DNA of 64,000 nucleotides from Takakia lepidozioides (taxonomy: Eukaryota > Streptophyta > Takakiopsida > Takakiales > Takakiaceae), in contig CM060733.1 of NCBI GenBank assembly GCA_030704615.1, forward strand, positions 54,870,001 through 54,934,000, in the 5' to 3' direction. The translations under genes and the position numbers were made by a program. The notes beneath the pieces are model-generated. The model searched no databases, was not told the origin of the DNA, and saw only the letters and a list, made by a program, of their open reading frames with translations. This document shows positions 11,813 to 23,330 of the stretch, one piece after another; the first letter of the stretch is position 1; the number at the start of each line of letters is the position of its first letter.

Positions 11813-13279
11813 ATGGCTGCGAGGCGTTGGCAGCTGCCAAGATGGGCACCTGGGCTGGAGCGGGTATGGTGGTGGCTGGTTGTGGTGTTGGTGGTCTCAC
11901 TAATGACTCAAAATCTGATGGGGTCCTTCACGTTGGTGCTCGCTCAAGAGTTTGAAGGATTTTTGGAGGATATGAACGATGCAGAGGAGTTGGAGACACC
12001 GATTTGGGTGCCAGCGTCGCGCACCCCAGTCGAATCTAGAAGCTTTCATAGCTCGGACCCAGGACCTCCAGTGTCTGAAAAGTCTGTGAAGAAGGAGCCT
12101 GATAGTAGAGGTACTACTACTCGGCCTCCAGGAAACCTGCCCGAATCTCCCCTGGATTATTGGGATGAAGACGAGTTTGAGGGTCTACCTGTAGATCCCC
12201 AGACGAAGCCCGTGATTGCGACCCCTGAGAAAGAAACGGAGGGGAACATTGGAGTCGGCAAGACGGAGGCCCAAAGCCCCGAGCCGAAACCCCTGCAATC
12301 TTACTACGTGGAAGCGGCATGGGTTGCATTTTTAATCGGATATGCAGTCGCGTATTATTTCGGGAAGAGGAAGAATGAGAAGATTGCACTTGCATGGGCA
12401 GGACAATTTGTGGGGAAAGACAGTATTTTCGAGAAGAATTTCAGTCTGCTCGGGACTGGTGATGGCCCAAATGATCCCTTGTTGGTAAAGGAGGGGCAAA
12501 ATGTGTTCAAATTCTATGCAAGTGGGCGCCGTTACTGTGAGTCCCTTCTTGCCACCATGCATTTGCAATTCCGGCACGACCTGATTTCGCGTGCGTGGTA
12601 TCTGATTAGTCCGAAAAAGGATGAGCTCACCATCGACGTTCTCATGAACGACGACAGTATGGATCCACTTGTCTTTGCTTTGACGCGCCGTAAGCAGGCG
12701 AAGGAGATGCACAAGGAATCAAAAGATTTGCAGCAATTTGCCACCATCCTCGCCCAAACGTCTTCGCAACGGAAATGGGTCTCCGAAGAGCTTGCTGTCA
12801 TCAGCGAATCGAGGGAGCTCGCCACCGATCTACTGACTGATGGGTTGCTGGATCAGGTATTTGGAGAAAAGGCATTCGAGAATTACTCTGCATATTTCTT
12901 GTCTCTCCACTTCACAGACCAGCATCCAGTGCGAACCCACAAGAAGATGCTGCAGTTCAAGTTTGTAATGCCACCCCAGCATCGGATGGCCGATATTGCT
13001 CGCCTTGTCTCCATTGTGCCATACTTCATTGATGCAATTGGCCGCTATAAGCTCAGTGCTCAGGCTCGCTCTAAGGCCACTACAGTGAGAGCAAAAGTCT
13101 CTCAAGAGAGCTTCAAGGAATCTGCAAAAGATCGACAGGAGGCTCTGCAACGCAAGAAATTGGAACGTCGCAAAGCAGTTGAAGATTCAGAGATGACCTC
13201 GAGCAAGCGGGAGGAGAAAGACAGACTTCGGCAGCTCAAAAAGTCCATGCCCAAGGTCAAGATGACAAGGGCACATTGA
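11813..13279 (+). CDS. CCDC47/DUF1682 family ER membrane protein, single exon
   Basis: An intact 488-aa ORF starting at ATG 11813. A hydrophobic signal peptide covers residues about 18-45 (ending LVLAQ). An acidic, Pro/Ser-rich luminal segment follows, then one membrane span at about 165-185 (VEAAWVAFLIGYAVAYYFG) and a cytosolic globular domain (NVFKFYASGRRYCESLLATM, FTDQHPVRTHKKMLQFKFVM). It ends in a basic coiled coil with the family signature KKSMPKVKMTRAH. Animal CCDC47 is part of the PAT complex of the multipass ER translocon and affects Ca2+ handling; the plant relative is At5g49945. The domain order and C-terminus match the family. The lack of introns is notable next to intron-rich neighbours, but no lesion suggests a retro-pseudogene. 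Confidence 0.9.
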   Translation: MAARRWQLPRWAPGLERVWWWLVVVLVVSLMTQNLMGSFTLVLAQEFEGFLEDMNDAEELETPIWVPASRTPVESRSFHSSDPGPPVSEKSVKKEPDSRGTTTRPPGNLPESPLDYWDEDEFEGLPVDPQTKPVIATPEKETEGNIGVGKTEAQSPEPKPLQSYYVEAAWVAFLIGYAVAYYFGKRKNEKIALAWAGQFVGKDSIFEKNFSLLGTGDGPNDPLLVKEGQNVFKFYASGRRYCESLLATMHLQFRHDLISRAWYLISPKKDELTIDVLMNDDSMDPLVFALTRRKQAKEMHKESKDLQQFATILAQTSSQRKWVSEELAVISESRELATDLLTDGLLDQVFGEKAFENYSAYFLSLHFTDQHPVRTHKKMLQFKFVMPPQHRMADIARLVSIVPYFIDAIGRYKLSAQARSKATTVRAKVSQESFKESAKDRQEALQRKKLERRKAVEDSEMTSSKREEKDRLRQLKKSMPKVKMTRAH

Positions 13280-14635
13280 TCAGGTGTCCCAAGTTAAGCC
13301 CTATTTGCTTGTACCCCACAACTTTCTGTCTCTTCTATGATCCACAGATCAAAATTTGGGAGCCCTTTTAGTTCTGGCATCAGTCTTTAGTAAAGACCTC
13401 CTCTTTCTGTATGCTCCCTTTCTACCTCAGCTTCTTGCATTGATTGCATTGCAGTGAGATTTATAGATTTTGAAGAAACCCATTTTTTCATCTTAGACAA
13501 TCTCTGGGGTCCTTAAGTGAGTAGATACATGGTCAACCACAAATTGCGAATGTACTATCTGGTGATCTGCAGGGTGTGTATACGTTGCAACCTGAAGTAA
13601 TGATCGTGACATGGCACACGATCATTGCCCCCATTGGCTGTGTATGACTGGCAATCTGTCGCAGTATTCTGATTTTGTAGATTGATCTTGAGTAGAAAAA
13701 TTGATTGTTGTTCCTTGAGGTTGGGGATTCTAGTTGGGGTTTAACTTATGAACGGGTGGGAGAGAGAGTTTATGTGTACTTACTGTTCCGACAATCAAAG
13801 CCTACAACATACCCTTACAGCATAGTCATTGCAGGATGTCAATTTCTCTATCCGCCAGGATATGGAAAATCAGCCCAAAAATGTGATAGGACTCGACGCC
13901 CAGTTGACACTGGTCACAAGGAACTTGGTTTTGGTTGAAGTGCTGACAGATTTGACAGCATACCAGGTAGGATGATGTTGATTTGAGCACTGTGATTATA
14001 GTACTCTATTCCAACTGTGGCTGTATTCCCAGCCTTACTGTGTTACAGATGAGTTGAATAAGTGAATGTCTGGGTTAACTTCCTATGGAGCCTGAATTGG
14101 GTTTGCCACCATATCACATTTTAGGTCATAACTCTTGGAGATTTTAATGAATTTGAATGATTCCTTCTGCAATGTCAGATTCCGTCCGAGTGATCTACTG
14201 TGTGAGCCAGAATCCTTAGAAAATCAAGAGCTCAGACAATTCGTTGGCAAACCATGAGTTGATCTGTATGTGCCAAGAGTTGGGATCTTAATCAAGGTCG
14301 ATCCCGGTGTGGGATTTTCATGTTTTGTGAAATTTTCAAAGCAAGTGTGGCTTGACATGGTAATTGACATGCTTTCCAGAGGGAAATGACAAATTGATTT
14401 TCATTGGGGCTGGTTTGGAGGCTCCTTCCATGTTTTGCAACCTCCAAAATGACATTGTACAGCAGCCTATAGTCAGAACTGAAATTTTTCGCTGGAAAAG
14501 TGGGAAAACTTGCTACAAAATTGGAATATGTGAAAGACAGGCGCAGAAAAAGCTAGAGTCTAGGACAAATGCTTGGGTCTGGATTAAAGATGTGAGTTTG
14601 ATTTGGCCCCTCATTTTAAGATATTAGCATTTTCT
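13280..14635. other. Intergenic, no gene recognised
   Basis: Moderately AT-rich. No ORF with a recognisable family and no clear repeat; it ends at the left inverted repeat of the Mutator-like element. Confidence 0.5.
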
Positions 14636-14869
14636 TATGCGCGAGGGCCACGGCGAGCCCCTCGCCGTTAGCCATGCCCGCGGTCCGCCGTCCGTCCTCT
14701 GTGCCGATCTGCTGCCCTCTAGTCCGCTGCCGCCAGTCCCCTGCGCAGGTCCGCTGCCCCCCAGTCCCCTAGCCTCCAGTCCGTTGCCTTGACCGGATCT
14801 GGATCGTCCATTCTGAACCCCATCCGAACCTTCCATTTTCCAGGTGCGATTGTGCGTCCGTTGCTTCTT

Positions 14870-16130
14870 GCACATTCTTGATCGTGTCTTGGGTGCTGCA
14901 GACTGTGACGTTCCTTATAGGTTTTGAAGCGTGTTTTGTGTACTGTACGGGGCATGGTCGTAGAAGCAAATGGCGATGAGATACAACAAATTGAAAGCCC
15001 GCTTATACGCCCTCTTCGACAAGGTTTGCAAACACCAGAACCGGGGCCCTTCAACAACAAGGACCTCCATTGGAAGATTGACACACAATGTGGGGTGCAA
15101 GTGTTTGTTTCATCAAAAGCCTGCCTACCTTCGGATAGATTGGCTAATTTTTTCCTTGGAGAGGAGAGTTTGGAGGATGGTCCCACTCAGTTTTGGGTTC
15201 ATGCTCATTGTAAAGTGCAACTTGGAACGTGAAAAGCTCCTAGAGCCAACACTTTCTTGACCAGTATCATGTGTGCACCATCTTCACAGTCCTTTTATGG
15301 TCTCATTGTATGTCTGTTGCGTTTTGTGTTTACCAGCTACTATGTTGTCATGCTTCCACAAGTCCATGGATATCGATTTTGAATTTCATGTCCAAGTATC
15401 AATGCTGCTACGGACCTGATGACAAGCGCACCAACAATGCGATTGTGGAGGATCCAAAACAGAAGCGTGGAGGACCTCATGTGGGTGTTGGGACATATCA
15501 TCCTCATAAAGGCCCAAGGAGAAAGAAGTTGGACTATGGCGAGTCTTACAAGCGTGGTTGCCAGTGTTGTTTCAAGGTCCAACAATGCTATCTTGCCCCT
15601 CACATTTGTGTCCTCATATACTACAACCATATGGAGCATGTGGATGCGCAAGGGAAACCCTCGCATGGGAGGTCGGTTGAGTTTAGGAACACCCGTCATG
15701 CATATGCACCACATATTAGCGAAGAACGTGGAGTGTTTGTGCCGAGGCTTGTCGGTCGCCAAGTGACGATGGAACATAATGAGCACGTAATGAACAGAAT
15801 TGGTTTGGGAGATGCATGGACACGTGACGATTTTCTCTTGGAGCAAGATGTCTACAACCTCATCGAGAAACGGGCTTGACTAACCTTCAGACAACACAAC
15901 AACGATGCAGAAAGTGTCTACATGTGGAAAGACCAGGATCCTGGGTCAGTTTTTTCTTTTATCAAGAAGAGATTTTGGCGCCAACATTCAAGCATTACGA
16001 TGGAGATTTGACATTTACTATTGGCATACAGATTGAGTGGCAGAAGCGGAGAATGTTGGAATTGGGACATTGCCCATATTGTTGCATGTGATCAACCTTT
16101 GGGACAAATCATCACAAGGTACTATTCATT
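14870..16130 (+). pseudogene. Mutator-like transposase N-terminal region, broken
   Basis: Frames at 14924-15232 and 15271-15879 are homologous, segment by segment, to the copy at 41440-42780. Shared blocks include FNNKDIHWK, YQCCYGPDDKRT, GESYKRGC, MEHNEHVMN, GDAWTRDDFLLEQDV, FKHYDGDLTFTIGIQIEWQK and IVACD. The catalytic block ACDATFGTN of the other copy is altered here to ACDQPLGQI, and the DDE core after it is missing. Stops and frame changes (for example after IEKRA at 15879) show decay. Confidence 0.7.
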
Positions 16131-16289
16131 TGATTCCATGGACTTATGGGAGCATAATAGCATAGTACCAAACTGCATTGCACGTTGCTTGTGTCTGTCT
16201 GCGCTGACCCTCTGTATATGTTTTTATGTGTACTCTGCGAAAGACCTCCTGGCAGACCGACTGTGTACCTCAGTAGTCCACTAGGACAA

Positions 16290-17090
16290 TCTTCTTGGTA
16301 AGTTTAGTGGATTGTACTGTCCACGTCCACTCGGATAGTCCACTGTCAAAATCCACGGGCAAGTCCACTGGGACAGTCCACTAATACAGTCCGTTGGGCA
16401 AGTCCACTACAGCAGTCCTCTAGGTAAGTTCAGTGGATTGTCCAGGTCCACTGGGACAGTCCACTATCAAAGTCCATGGGTAAGTCCACTGTCAAAGTCC
16501 ACGGGCAAGTCCATTGGGACAGTCTACTAATAAGTCCGCTGGGCAAGTCCACTGCGACAGTCTTCTGGGTACGTTTAGTGGATTGTCCGAGTCCACTGGG
16601 ACAGTCCGCTGTCAAAGGACCCACGAGCAAGTCCACTGTCAAAGTCCATGGGCAAGTCCACTGGGACAATCCACTAATATAGTCCGCTGGGCAAGTCTAA
16701 TGCGACAGTCCTCTGGGTAAGTTTACTGGATTGTCTGGGTCCACTGGGACAGTCCGCTGTCAAAGTCCACGAGTAACTCCACTGGGACAGTCCACTGGCA
16801 TAGTCCACTAATACAGCCCGTTGGGCAAGTCCACTACGATAGTCCTCTGGGTAAGTTTAGTGGAATGTCCGGGTCCACTGGGACAGTCCGCTGTCAAAGT
16901 CCACGGGTAAGTCCACTGTAAAAGCTCATGGGCAAGTCCACTGGGACAATCCACTAATACAGTCCGTTGGGCAAGTGCACTGCGATAGTCCTTTGGGTAA
17001 GTTTAGTAGATTGTATGGGTCCACTGGGACAGTCCGCTGTCAAAGTCCACGACAAGTTCACTGGAACAGTCCACTAATACAGTCCGTTGG
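16290..17090 (+). repeat. Satellite array of GTCCACTGGGACAGTCC-type units
   Basis: Dense short repeats (GTCCACTGGGACAG, GTCCGCTGTCAAAGTCCA, GGGCAAGTCCACT) form a higher-order unit marked by GGTAAGTTTAGTGGATTGT at about 16297, 16423, 16568, 16716, 16850 and 16996. Spacing is about 126-148 bp, giving some six units. It lies between the transposase remnant and the right TIR of the element. Confidence 0.85.
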
Positions 17091-17439
17091 ATTTGGTGGC
17101 AGGTGGCAGAAAAAAGGGTTGCAACGATGCCCTAAAATTGGAGGGCTTGGATGGGTTTACCGAATGGACAGTCCAGATATGGGGTCGGTAGCATAGTGGA
17201 TGGCAGCGGATCTGCGCAGGGGACTGGTGGCAGCGGACTGGGTGACAGGGGACCAGTGCAGCAGATTGGCACAGCGGACTGAGGGGCAGGGGACCGGCGC
17301 AGCCGATTGACATAGCGGACGACGGAGCAGCAGACTGTGGGTCATTCGTTCACGTATCTTCTCCGGATCGACTTAGCCAATCAAGACATAAAGGCCTTGG
17401 GGCAATACAATCTGTAATTGCCGCGGCGGATCCACGGGG

Positions 17440-18610
17440 CCAGCGGACTGTATTAATGGACTTGTCTGTGGACTTTGACAGCGGACTGTCCCAGTGGACT
17501 CAGACAATCCATTAAACTTACCCAGAGGACTTATCCAGCGGAATGTATTAGTGGTCTGTCCCAGTGGACTTGCCCGTGGACTGTCGGGCAATGCATCCGG
17601 ACAGTACAATCCACTAAACTTGCCAAGAGGACTGTCCCAGTGGACTTGCCCAGAGGACTGTCTGCCAGTGGACTTGCCTCAGAGGATTGTCCCAGTAGAT
17701 CCAGACAGTACAATCCATTAAACTTGCCAAGAGGACTGTCCTAGTGGACTTGCTCAAAGGACTGTTGCCATTGGACTTGCCTCAGAGGACTGTCCCAGTG
17801 GACTTGCCCAAAGGACTATCTGCCAATGGACTTGCCTCATAGGACTGTCCTAGTGGATTTGGCCTAGTGGCTCGACGAGTGGACTTCGACAGTTGATCGG
17901 AGGTATGGTATGTGAGACCTACCGAAATGCGTTTATTTTCATATTGGCATTGTCTACAATGAAGGCATTGGGTGGCCACTTGGCATTTTTGCGAGGAGTG
18001 TATCACGCAAGGTTGTCACCCAAGGCACCAGGTCTGTTGCGATTCTTTGCGGATTTGATATAGGCAACTAGTACACCGTTCAACCACTCGTCCCAAGGTT
18101 GCATCGTATGCAACGATACGGGCACGTCCTCATTCTAACATTCTCCGCTTCTTCCACTCAGTCTGTATTCCAATAGTGAATGTCAAATCTCCATCATAAT
18201 GCTTGAATGTTTGGCGCCAAAATCTCTTCTTGATAGAAGAAGACTAACCTGGGATTCTGGTCTTTCCACATGCGGACACTTTCCGCATCGTTGGTGTGTT
18301 TTTTGAAGGTTTGTCACTCTTGTTTCTCGACAAAGTTGCGGACATCTTGCTCCAAGAGGAAATCATCATGTGTCTATGCATCTCCCAAACTAGTTTATTC
18401 ATTACGTGCTCTTTATGTTCCATCATCACTTGGGCGACCGACAGGCCTCGGCACAAACACTCCACAATCCAGGCTTTCAATTATTCACTAATATGTTGTG
18501 CATAGGCGTCACGAGTGTCCCTAAACTTAGCCGACTTCCCATGGGAGGGTTCCCTTGTGCAACCACATGCTCCATATTGTTGGAGTACGTGAGGACATAA
18601 ATATCAGGGG
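17440..18610 (-). mobile_element. Inverted partial second copy of the same Mutator-like element
   Basis: From 17440 to about 17870 the same satellite appears in reverse complement (CAGTGGACTTGCCC, CAATCCACTAAACTTGCC at about 17598 and 17703). From about 18040 to 18610 the minus strand reads the transposase family (GDLTFTIGIQ, MMEHKEHVMN, AWIVECLCRGLSVAQVM) with frame breaks. With the first copy it forms a large imperfect inverted repeat centred near 17.2 kb. Confidence 0.7.
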
Positions 18611-19148
18611 CAAGATCAGGGACGTTTGATTTAATTGAAAATGACATTTTGTCCCTCTAAAATATTGATAATATTTTCGCATCAACATTGAAATGATTTG
18701 CTTTATGGTGTGCCGGGGTAAGGGGCCTATTTCTGAAAAAGGGGTTAGAGCACCAAATGCAACAAAATTATTTTGTTCTAATTTTCAGTAATAGATGAGT
18801 GCATTTAGAACTCAACCCAAATTTAATCATATTTGTTATACTTGTTTTGAATTAGTTCTGAATTAGTTCTGAATTCTCAAATTTTCTGCCTGAAGGGGCA
18901 TAATCCCTAGGGATGAATAATGGATGCGCAAATAACCTATATTTGTGATTTGTGGGTGCCACTTACTCTCCTGGTAACGCTTGCCTATTCCCCATTCCTG
19001 ATCTTCACATGACACCAAGGACTTTCTCTCAACATAGGATGTGGACTAGCCTTCTATTAATGACAATTGCATTCAAGCGCACACACCCTCCCACCCCCGG
19101 CCGCACCGGGCTGCTAGTAGAACACCTGCTAACGGCTTAGCAGCCCCA
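18611..19148. other. AT-rich spacer, no gene recognised
   Basis: AT-rich, with a short GAATTAGTTCT doublet near 18850-18875. No coding signal. Confidence 0.5.
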
Positions 19149-19377
19149 TTTTTTTTTTTTTTTTAAAGGAAACCTGGGAGCGACTGCTCACAATTCAGGC
19201 CCTTGAGGAGGGGGAAAAATTAACCCCCTTTCAGATAAGCCATTAGGCTCACAGGTGGAAACGTCACCACCAGACCAACTGGTCACGAACAATCCACACA
19301 CCAGGCAGGGCAGCGAGTTTGAACCTCGAACCAGCAGGGCGACACACTGTGCACTTACCAGCTAAGCTACCACCTGA
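19149..19377 (-). mobile_element. tRNA-derived SINE with poly(A) tail
   Basis: On the minus strand the head carries an A-box-like GTAGCTTAGCTGG (about 19371-19359) and a B-box-like GGTTCAAACTC (19325-19315), followed by an unrelated body and a 16-nt A run (T run at 19149-19164). This is the layout of a tRNA-derived SINE. No target duplication was identified. It is unrelated in sequence to the tRNA-like part of the TRIM element. Confidence 0.6.
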
Positions 19378-19871
19378 TTTGCTCATTTTCCTAACAGCTG
19401 CTCCAACTAAATTAGGGCTGCGTTGCTCCGCACTACTGGCGACGAATTCTGAGAACTAAGTTCAATTTTTCACAAAAAAGGGGTGGGTCATCCCCACGGT
19501 GTTACATGCAAAGATCCCGTGTTTTGTTTTTTCTGGAAGAAAAATGGCGGATCTGCATTTCAATGTTCAATTTTCACAAGCCGCATCAATCAATAACAAC
19601 ATACCCAAATACCCTTACATTCACTATATGAACTTTCAAGCATCCACCGTGGGATTGGATCTTGGTGGGTTAAGGCTAGCTTTTGACAATATTCATGCAA
19701 GTTCGTCAAGGGCTCCATCCAAAGCCACACCACGAGAAACAAACAAACATGTCCAAATTTAAGATGCTGAACAAACTTGTGCACATGACTGCCCCTCTCA
19801 TCAAGCTCATTAAAATTCGTATTCACTTCCATCTTCAAGCTTTGGAGAAGCTCCACCACCCAAACCCAGAA

Positions 19872-22800
19872 TTATAGCAACACATAAGTCGCAGCATCCT
19901 GTTCATCCCACTTGAGGATAGATGTTGCTACACATTCAGCCATCTCCACATTGCCATGGATTCTGCAGGCACCAAGCAAGGCCTTCCACACCACAACATC
20001 TGGATTGATTCGCATTTTATTAATCAGGTACCTTGCCTCATGTAGTTGTCCCGCACGTCCAGAAGGTCCACCATGCAGCCAAAGTGCTTTACTCGCAGGG
20101 TGACACCATGATGTTGACTCAGGGAATCAAAGTAGCGTCTTCTTTCATTCAGTAGGCCAGTGTGGCTGCATGCGGAGAGAACACATATAAAGGTGATATT
20201 GTCCAGCTTCAAGCCATTCTTTTGCATTCCTTCAAATAATTGCAGGACCTCCCTATGACAACCATGCTGGGCATATCCTGCAATCATCGGATTCCACGAC
20301 ACCACATTTCATTCAGCCACATTGTCAAATACTCCCTTTGCATCCTCAATGCACCCACATTTCGCATACATGTCCACCAGGGCAGTGTCCAGAATGACAT
20401 TTGGTACAATTCCAGCTTTGATGATGTCACCATGCACCCTTTGCCCTTTTCCAGGGCTGCCAGGCTTGCACAAGCATTGCAAACACACACAAACGTGATG
20501 TGGTTGGACTTCACCCCTTACCCATCATTTGCTCATAGGTCTCCAAGGCCTCCATCCCGCACCCCTGCTGTTCATATCCTGCAAGCATGGCATTCCATGA
20601 CACCAAATCTCGTTCAGCCATACTGTTGAACACTCCCTCTGCATCCTTGATGCACCCACATTTGGCATACATGTTCACGAGGGTATTGTTCAGAATCACA
20701 TCTGGTACAATTCCAGCTTTGGCGATGCAACCATGCACCTCTTTGCCATTTTCCAGGGCTGCCAGACTTGCACACGAATTGCAAACGCACACAAACGTGA
20801 TGTGGCTTCACCCCTTCCCCGATCAATTGCTCATAGGTCTCCAAAGCCTCCATCCCACGCCCCTGCTGTGCATACCCCTGCTGTGCATCGCGTTCCACGA
20901 CACCACATCTCGTTCAGCCATGGTGTTGAAATTAACTCCCATTGCATCCTTAATGCACCCACATGTGGCATACATGTCCACCAGGGCAGTGTTCAGGATG
21001 ACATCAGGTACAATTCCAGCTTTGACGATGTCACCATGGACCTCTTTCCCCTTTTCCAGAGCTCCCAGGCTTGCACACGCATTGCAAACACAAACAAATG
21101 TGATGTGGTTGGTTTTCACCCCTTCGCACATCATTTGCTCATAGGTCTCCAAAGCCTCCATCCCGCACCCTTGCTGTGCATATCTTGCAATCATCACATT
21201 CCACGACACCACATCACGTTCAGCAATACTGTTAAACACTCCATTTGCATCCTCGATGCACCCACATTTGACATACATGTCCACCAGGGCAGTGTTCAGA
21301 ATGACATCGGGTACAATTCCAGATTTGATAATGTCACCATGGACCTCTTTGCACTTTTCCAGGGCTGCCAGGCTTGCACACGCATTGCAAATGCAAACAA
21401 ACGTCATGTAGTTGGGCTTCACCCCCTTCGCACATCATTTGCTCATAGGTCTCCAAAGCCTCCATCCCGCGCCCTTGCTGTGCATATCCTGCAATCATCA
21501 CACTCCATGACACCACATCTCGTTCAGCCATACTGTCGAACACTCCCTTCATACATGTCCACGAGGGTATTGTTCATAATGACATTTGGTACAACTGCAG
21601 CTCTGACCATGTCGCCATGGACCTCTTTGCCCTTCTCCAGAGCTGCCAGGCTTGCACACGCATTGCTAATGCATAGAAACGTGATGTGGTTGGGCTTCAC
21701 CCTTTGCCCCATCATCTGATCATAGGTCTCCAAAGCCCCCATACCACGTCCCTGCTGTGGATACCCTGCAAGCATCGTCTTCAATGACACCACATCTCGT
21801 TCAGCCATAGTGTTGAAAACTCCCTTTGCATCCTTAATGCACCCACGTTTGGCATACATGTCCACCAGGGTAGTGTTCACAATGACATCTGGTACAATTC
21901 CAGCTTTGACGATGTCACCTTGCACCTCTTTGCCCTTTTCCAGGGCTGCCAGGCTTGCAAACCCACAGATGTGATGTGGTCGGGCTTCACCCCTTCCACC
22001 ATCATTTGCTCATAGGTCTCCAAAGCCTCCGTCCCGCGCTCCTGCTGTGCATACCCTGCAAGCATCGCGGTCCATGACACCACATTTTATTCAGCCATAT
22101 TGTTGAACACTGCCTTCGCATCCTCAATGCTCCCACATTTGGCATACATGTCCATGAGGGCATTGTTCAGAATGACATCGGGTACAATTCCAGCCCTGAC
22201 AATGTCGCCATGGGCCTCTTTGCCCTTTTCCAGAGCTGCCAGGCTTGCGCATGCATTGCAAACGCACACAAACATGATGTGGTTGGGCTTCACCCCTTCC
22301 CCCATCATTTGCTCATAGGTCTCCAAAGCCTCCACCCCACGTCCCTGCTGTGCATACCCTGCAAGCATCGCGCTCCACGACACCACATCTTGTTCAGCCT
22401 GCATATTGTTGAACTTTCAAAACTGCCTTTGCATCCTTAATGCACCCACATTTGGCATACATGTCCACCAGGGCAATGTTCAGAATGACATCTGGTAGAA
22501 TTCCAGTTTTGACGATGTCATCATGGACCTCGCCCTTTTCCAGGGCTCCCAGGCTTGCACATGCATTGCAAACGCAAAGGAATGTGATGTGGTTGGGCTT
22601 CACCCCTTCCCCCATCATTTGCTCATAGGTCTCCAAAGCCTCCCTGCTGTGCATACCCTGCAAGCTTCGCGCTCCACGACAACACATCTTGTTCAGCCTG
22701 CATATTGTTGAAAACTGTCTTTGCATCCTTAATGCACCCACATTTGGCATACATGTCCACCAGGGCAGTGTTCAGAATGACAGCTGGTACAATTCCAGCT

Positions 22801-23330
22801 TTGACGATCTCATCATGGACCTCTTTCCCCTTTTCCAGGGCTCCCAGGCTTGCACACACATTGCAAACACAAACGAACGTGAAGTGGTTGGGCTTCACCC
22901 CTTCGTGCATCATTTGCTCATAGGTCTCCAAAGCATTCGTACCACACCCATGCTTGGTAAATCCTGCCAACATTACATTCCACGTGATCAAAGATGGTTG
23001 AGGCATTCTGTTGAACACTTGGTGAGCATCCATGATGTTCCCGCACTTAACATACATGTTGACAAGGGTGTTGAGTAGAAAAACATTTGGCTAATTCCAC
23101 TTTGGATAATGTGAGTGTGCACCTGCTTTCCAGCTTCAATGCCTTTCATCTTGATGCACTTATGTAAGAGACAGACATACGTATCTGAATCTGCTGAAAT
23201 GCCTCCTTGGTTTAAAGTCTCATCTTTCAGTCTGCCTGCCTCACAAAGCATCTTCACATACCCAGAATTGCCAGAAGAGGCATTGTTGACTCCCTCTCTT
23301 GATCCTCTTCCAGAAGCTGTGGTCATGGTT
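19872..23330 (-). pseudogene. PLS-class PPR gene, tandemly expanded and frameshifted
   Basis: On the minus strand this reads an N-terminal segment (SDTYVCLLHKCIKMKGIEAG) and then about ten successive ~300-bp units. Each encodes one P-L-S triplet of pentatricopeptide repeats: WNAMIAGYAQQGRGMEALE, YEQMMGEGVKPNHITFV, CNACASLAALEKGKEVHG, ILNTALVDMYAKCGCIKDA. The array ends in an E-domain-like tail (HFGCMVDLL, NPDVVVWKALLGACRIHGNV, DAATYVLL) and a stop at 19872. Functional PLS proteins bind organellar RNA, often to guide C-to-U editing; no DYW domain is visible. The frame changes about eleven times, mostly once per unit. One example is an extra C near 21422-21430 that converts GVKPNYMTF to GGEAQLHDV. 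It is therefore a pseudogene unless the assembly is faulty. Neighbouring units are so alike that duplication clearly drove the expansion. Confidence 0.85.

Larger units (their letters stand above)
14636..17345 (+). mobile_element. Mutator-like DNA transposon copy 1, with long TIRs and internal satellite
   Basis: The left terminus (about 14636-14845) and right terminus (about 17120-17345) are inverted repeats. The reverse complement of the left reads GGAAGGTTCGGATGGGGTT ... GAATGGACGATCCAGAT, against GGAGGGCTTGGATGGGTTT ... GAATGGACAGTCCAGAT on the right. Both also carry GCGCAGGGGACTGG and repeated GCAGCGGACTG blocks. Between them lie a broken transposase-family coding region and a GTCCACTGG-type satellite. 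A related terminus occurs at 41190-41430 in front of the same coding family. Exact ends and a target duplication could not be fixed. Confidence 0.65.

Noticed and set aside
12332-13150. Minus-strand ORFs of 97-126 codons
   Set aside because: Antisense to the CCDC47-like coding sequence.
15340-15846. 168-codon minus-strand ORF
   Set aside because: Shadow of the transposase-family frame on the plus strand.
16290-17870. CRISPR-like array
   Set aside because: Units are contiguous degenerate satellite repeats without unique spacers, in a eukaryotic transposon context.
20733-21719. 328-codon ORF on the plus strand
   Set aside because: It is antisense to the PPR units and reads their reverse complement; the minus-strand frames carry the family motifs.
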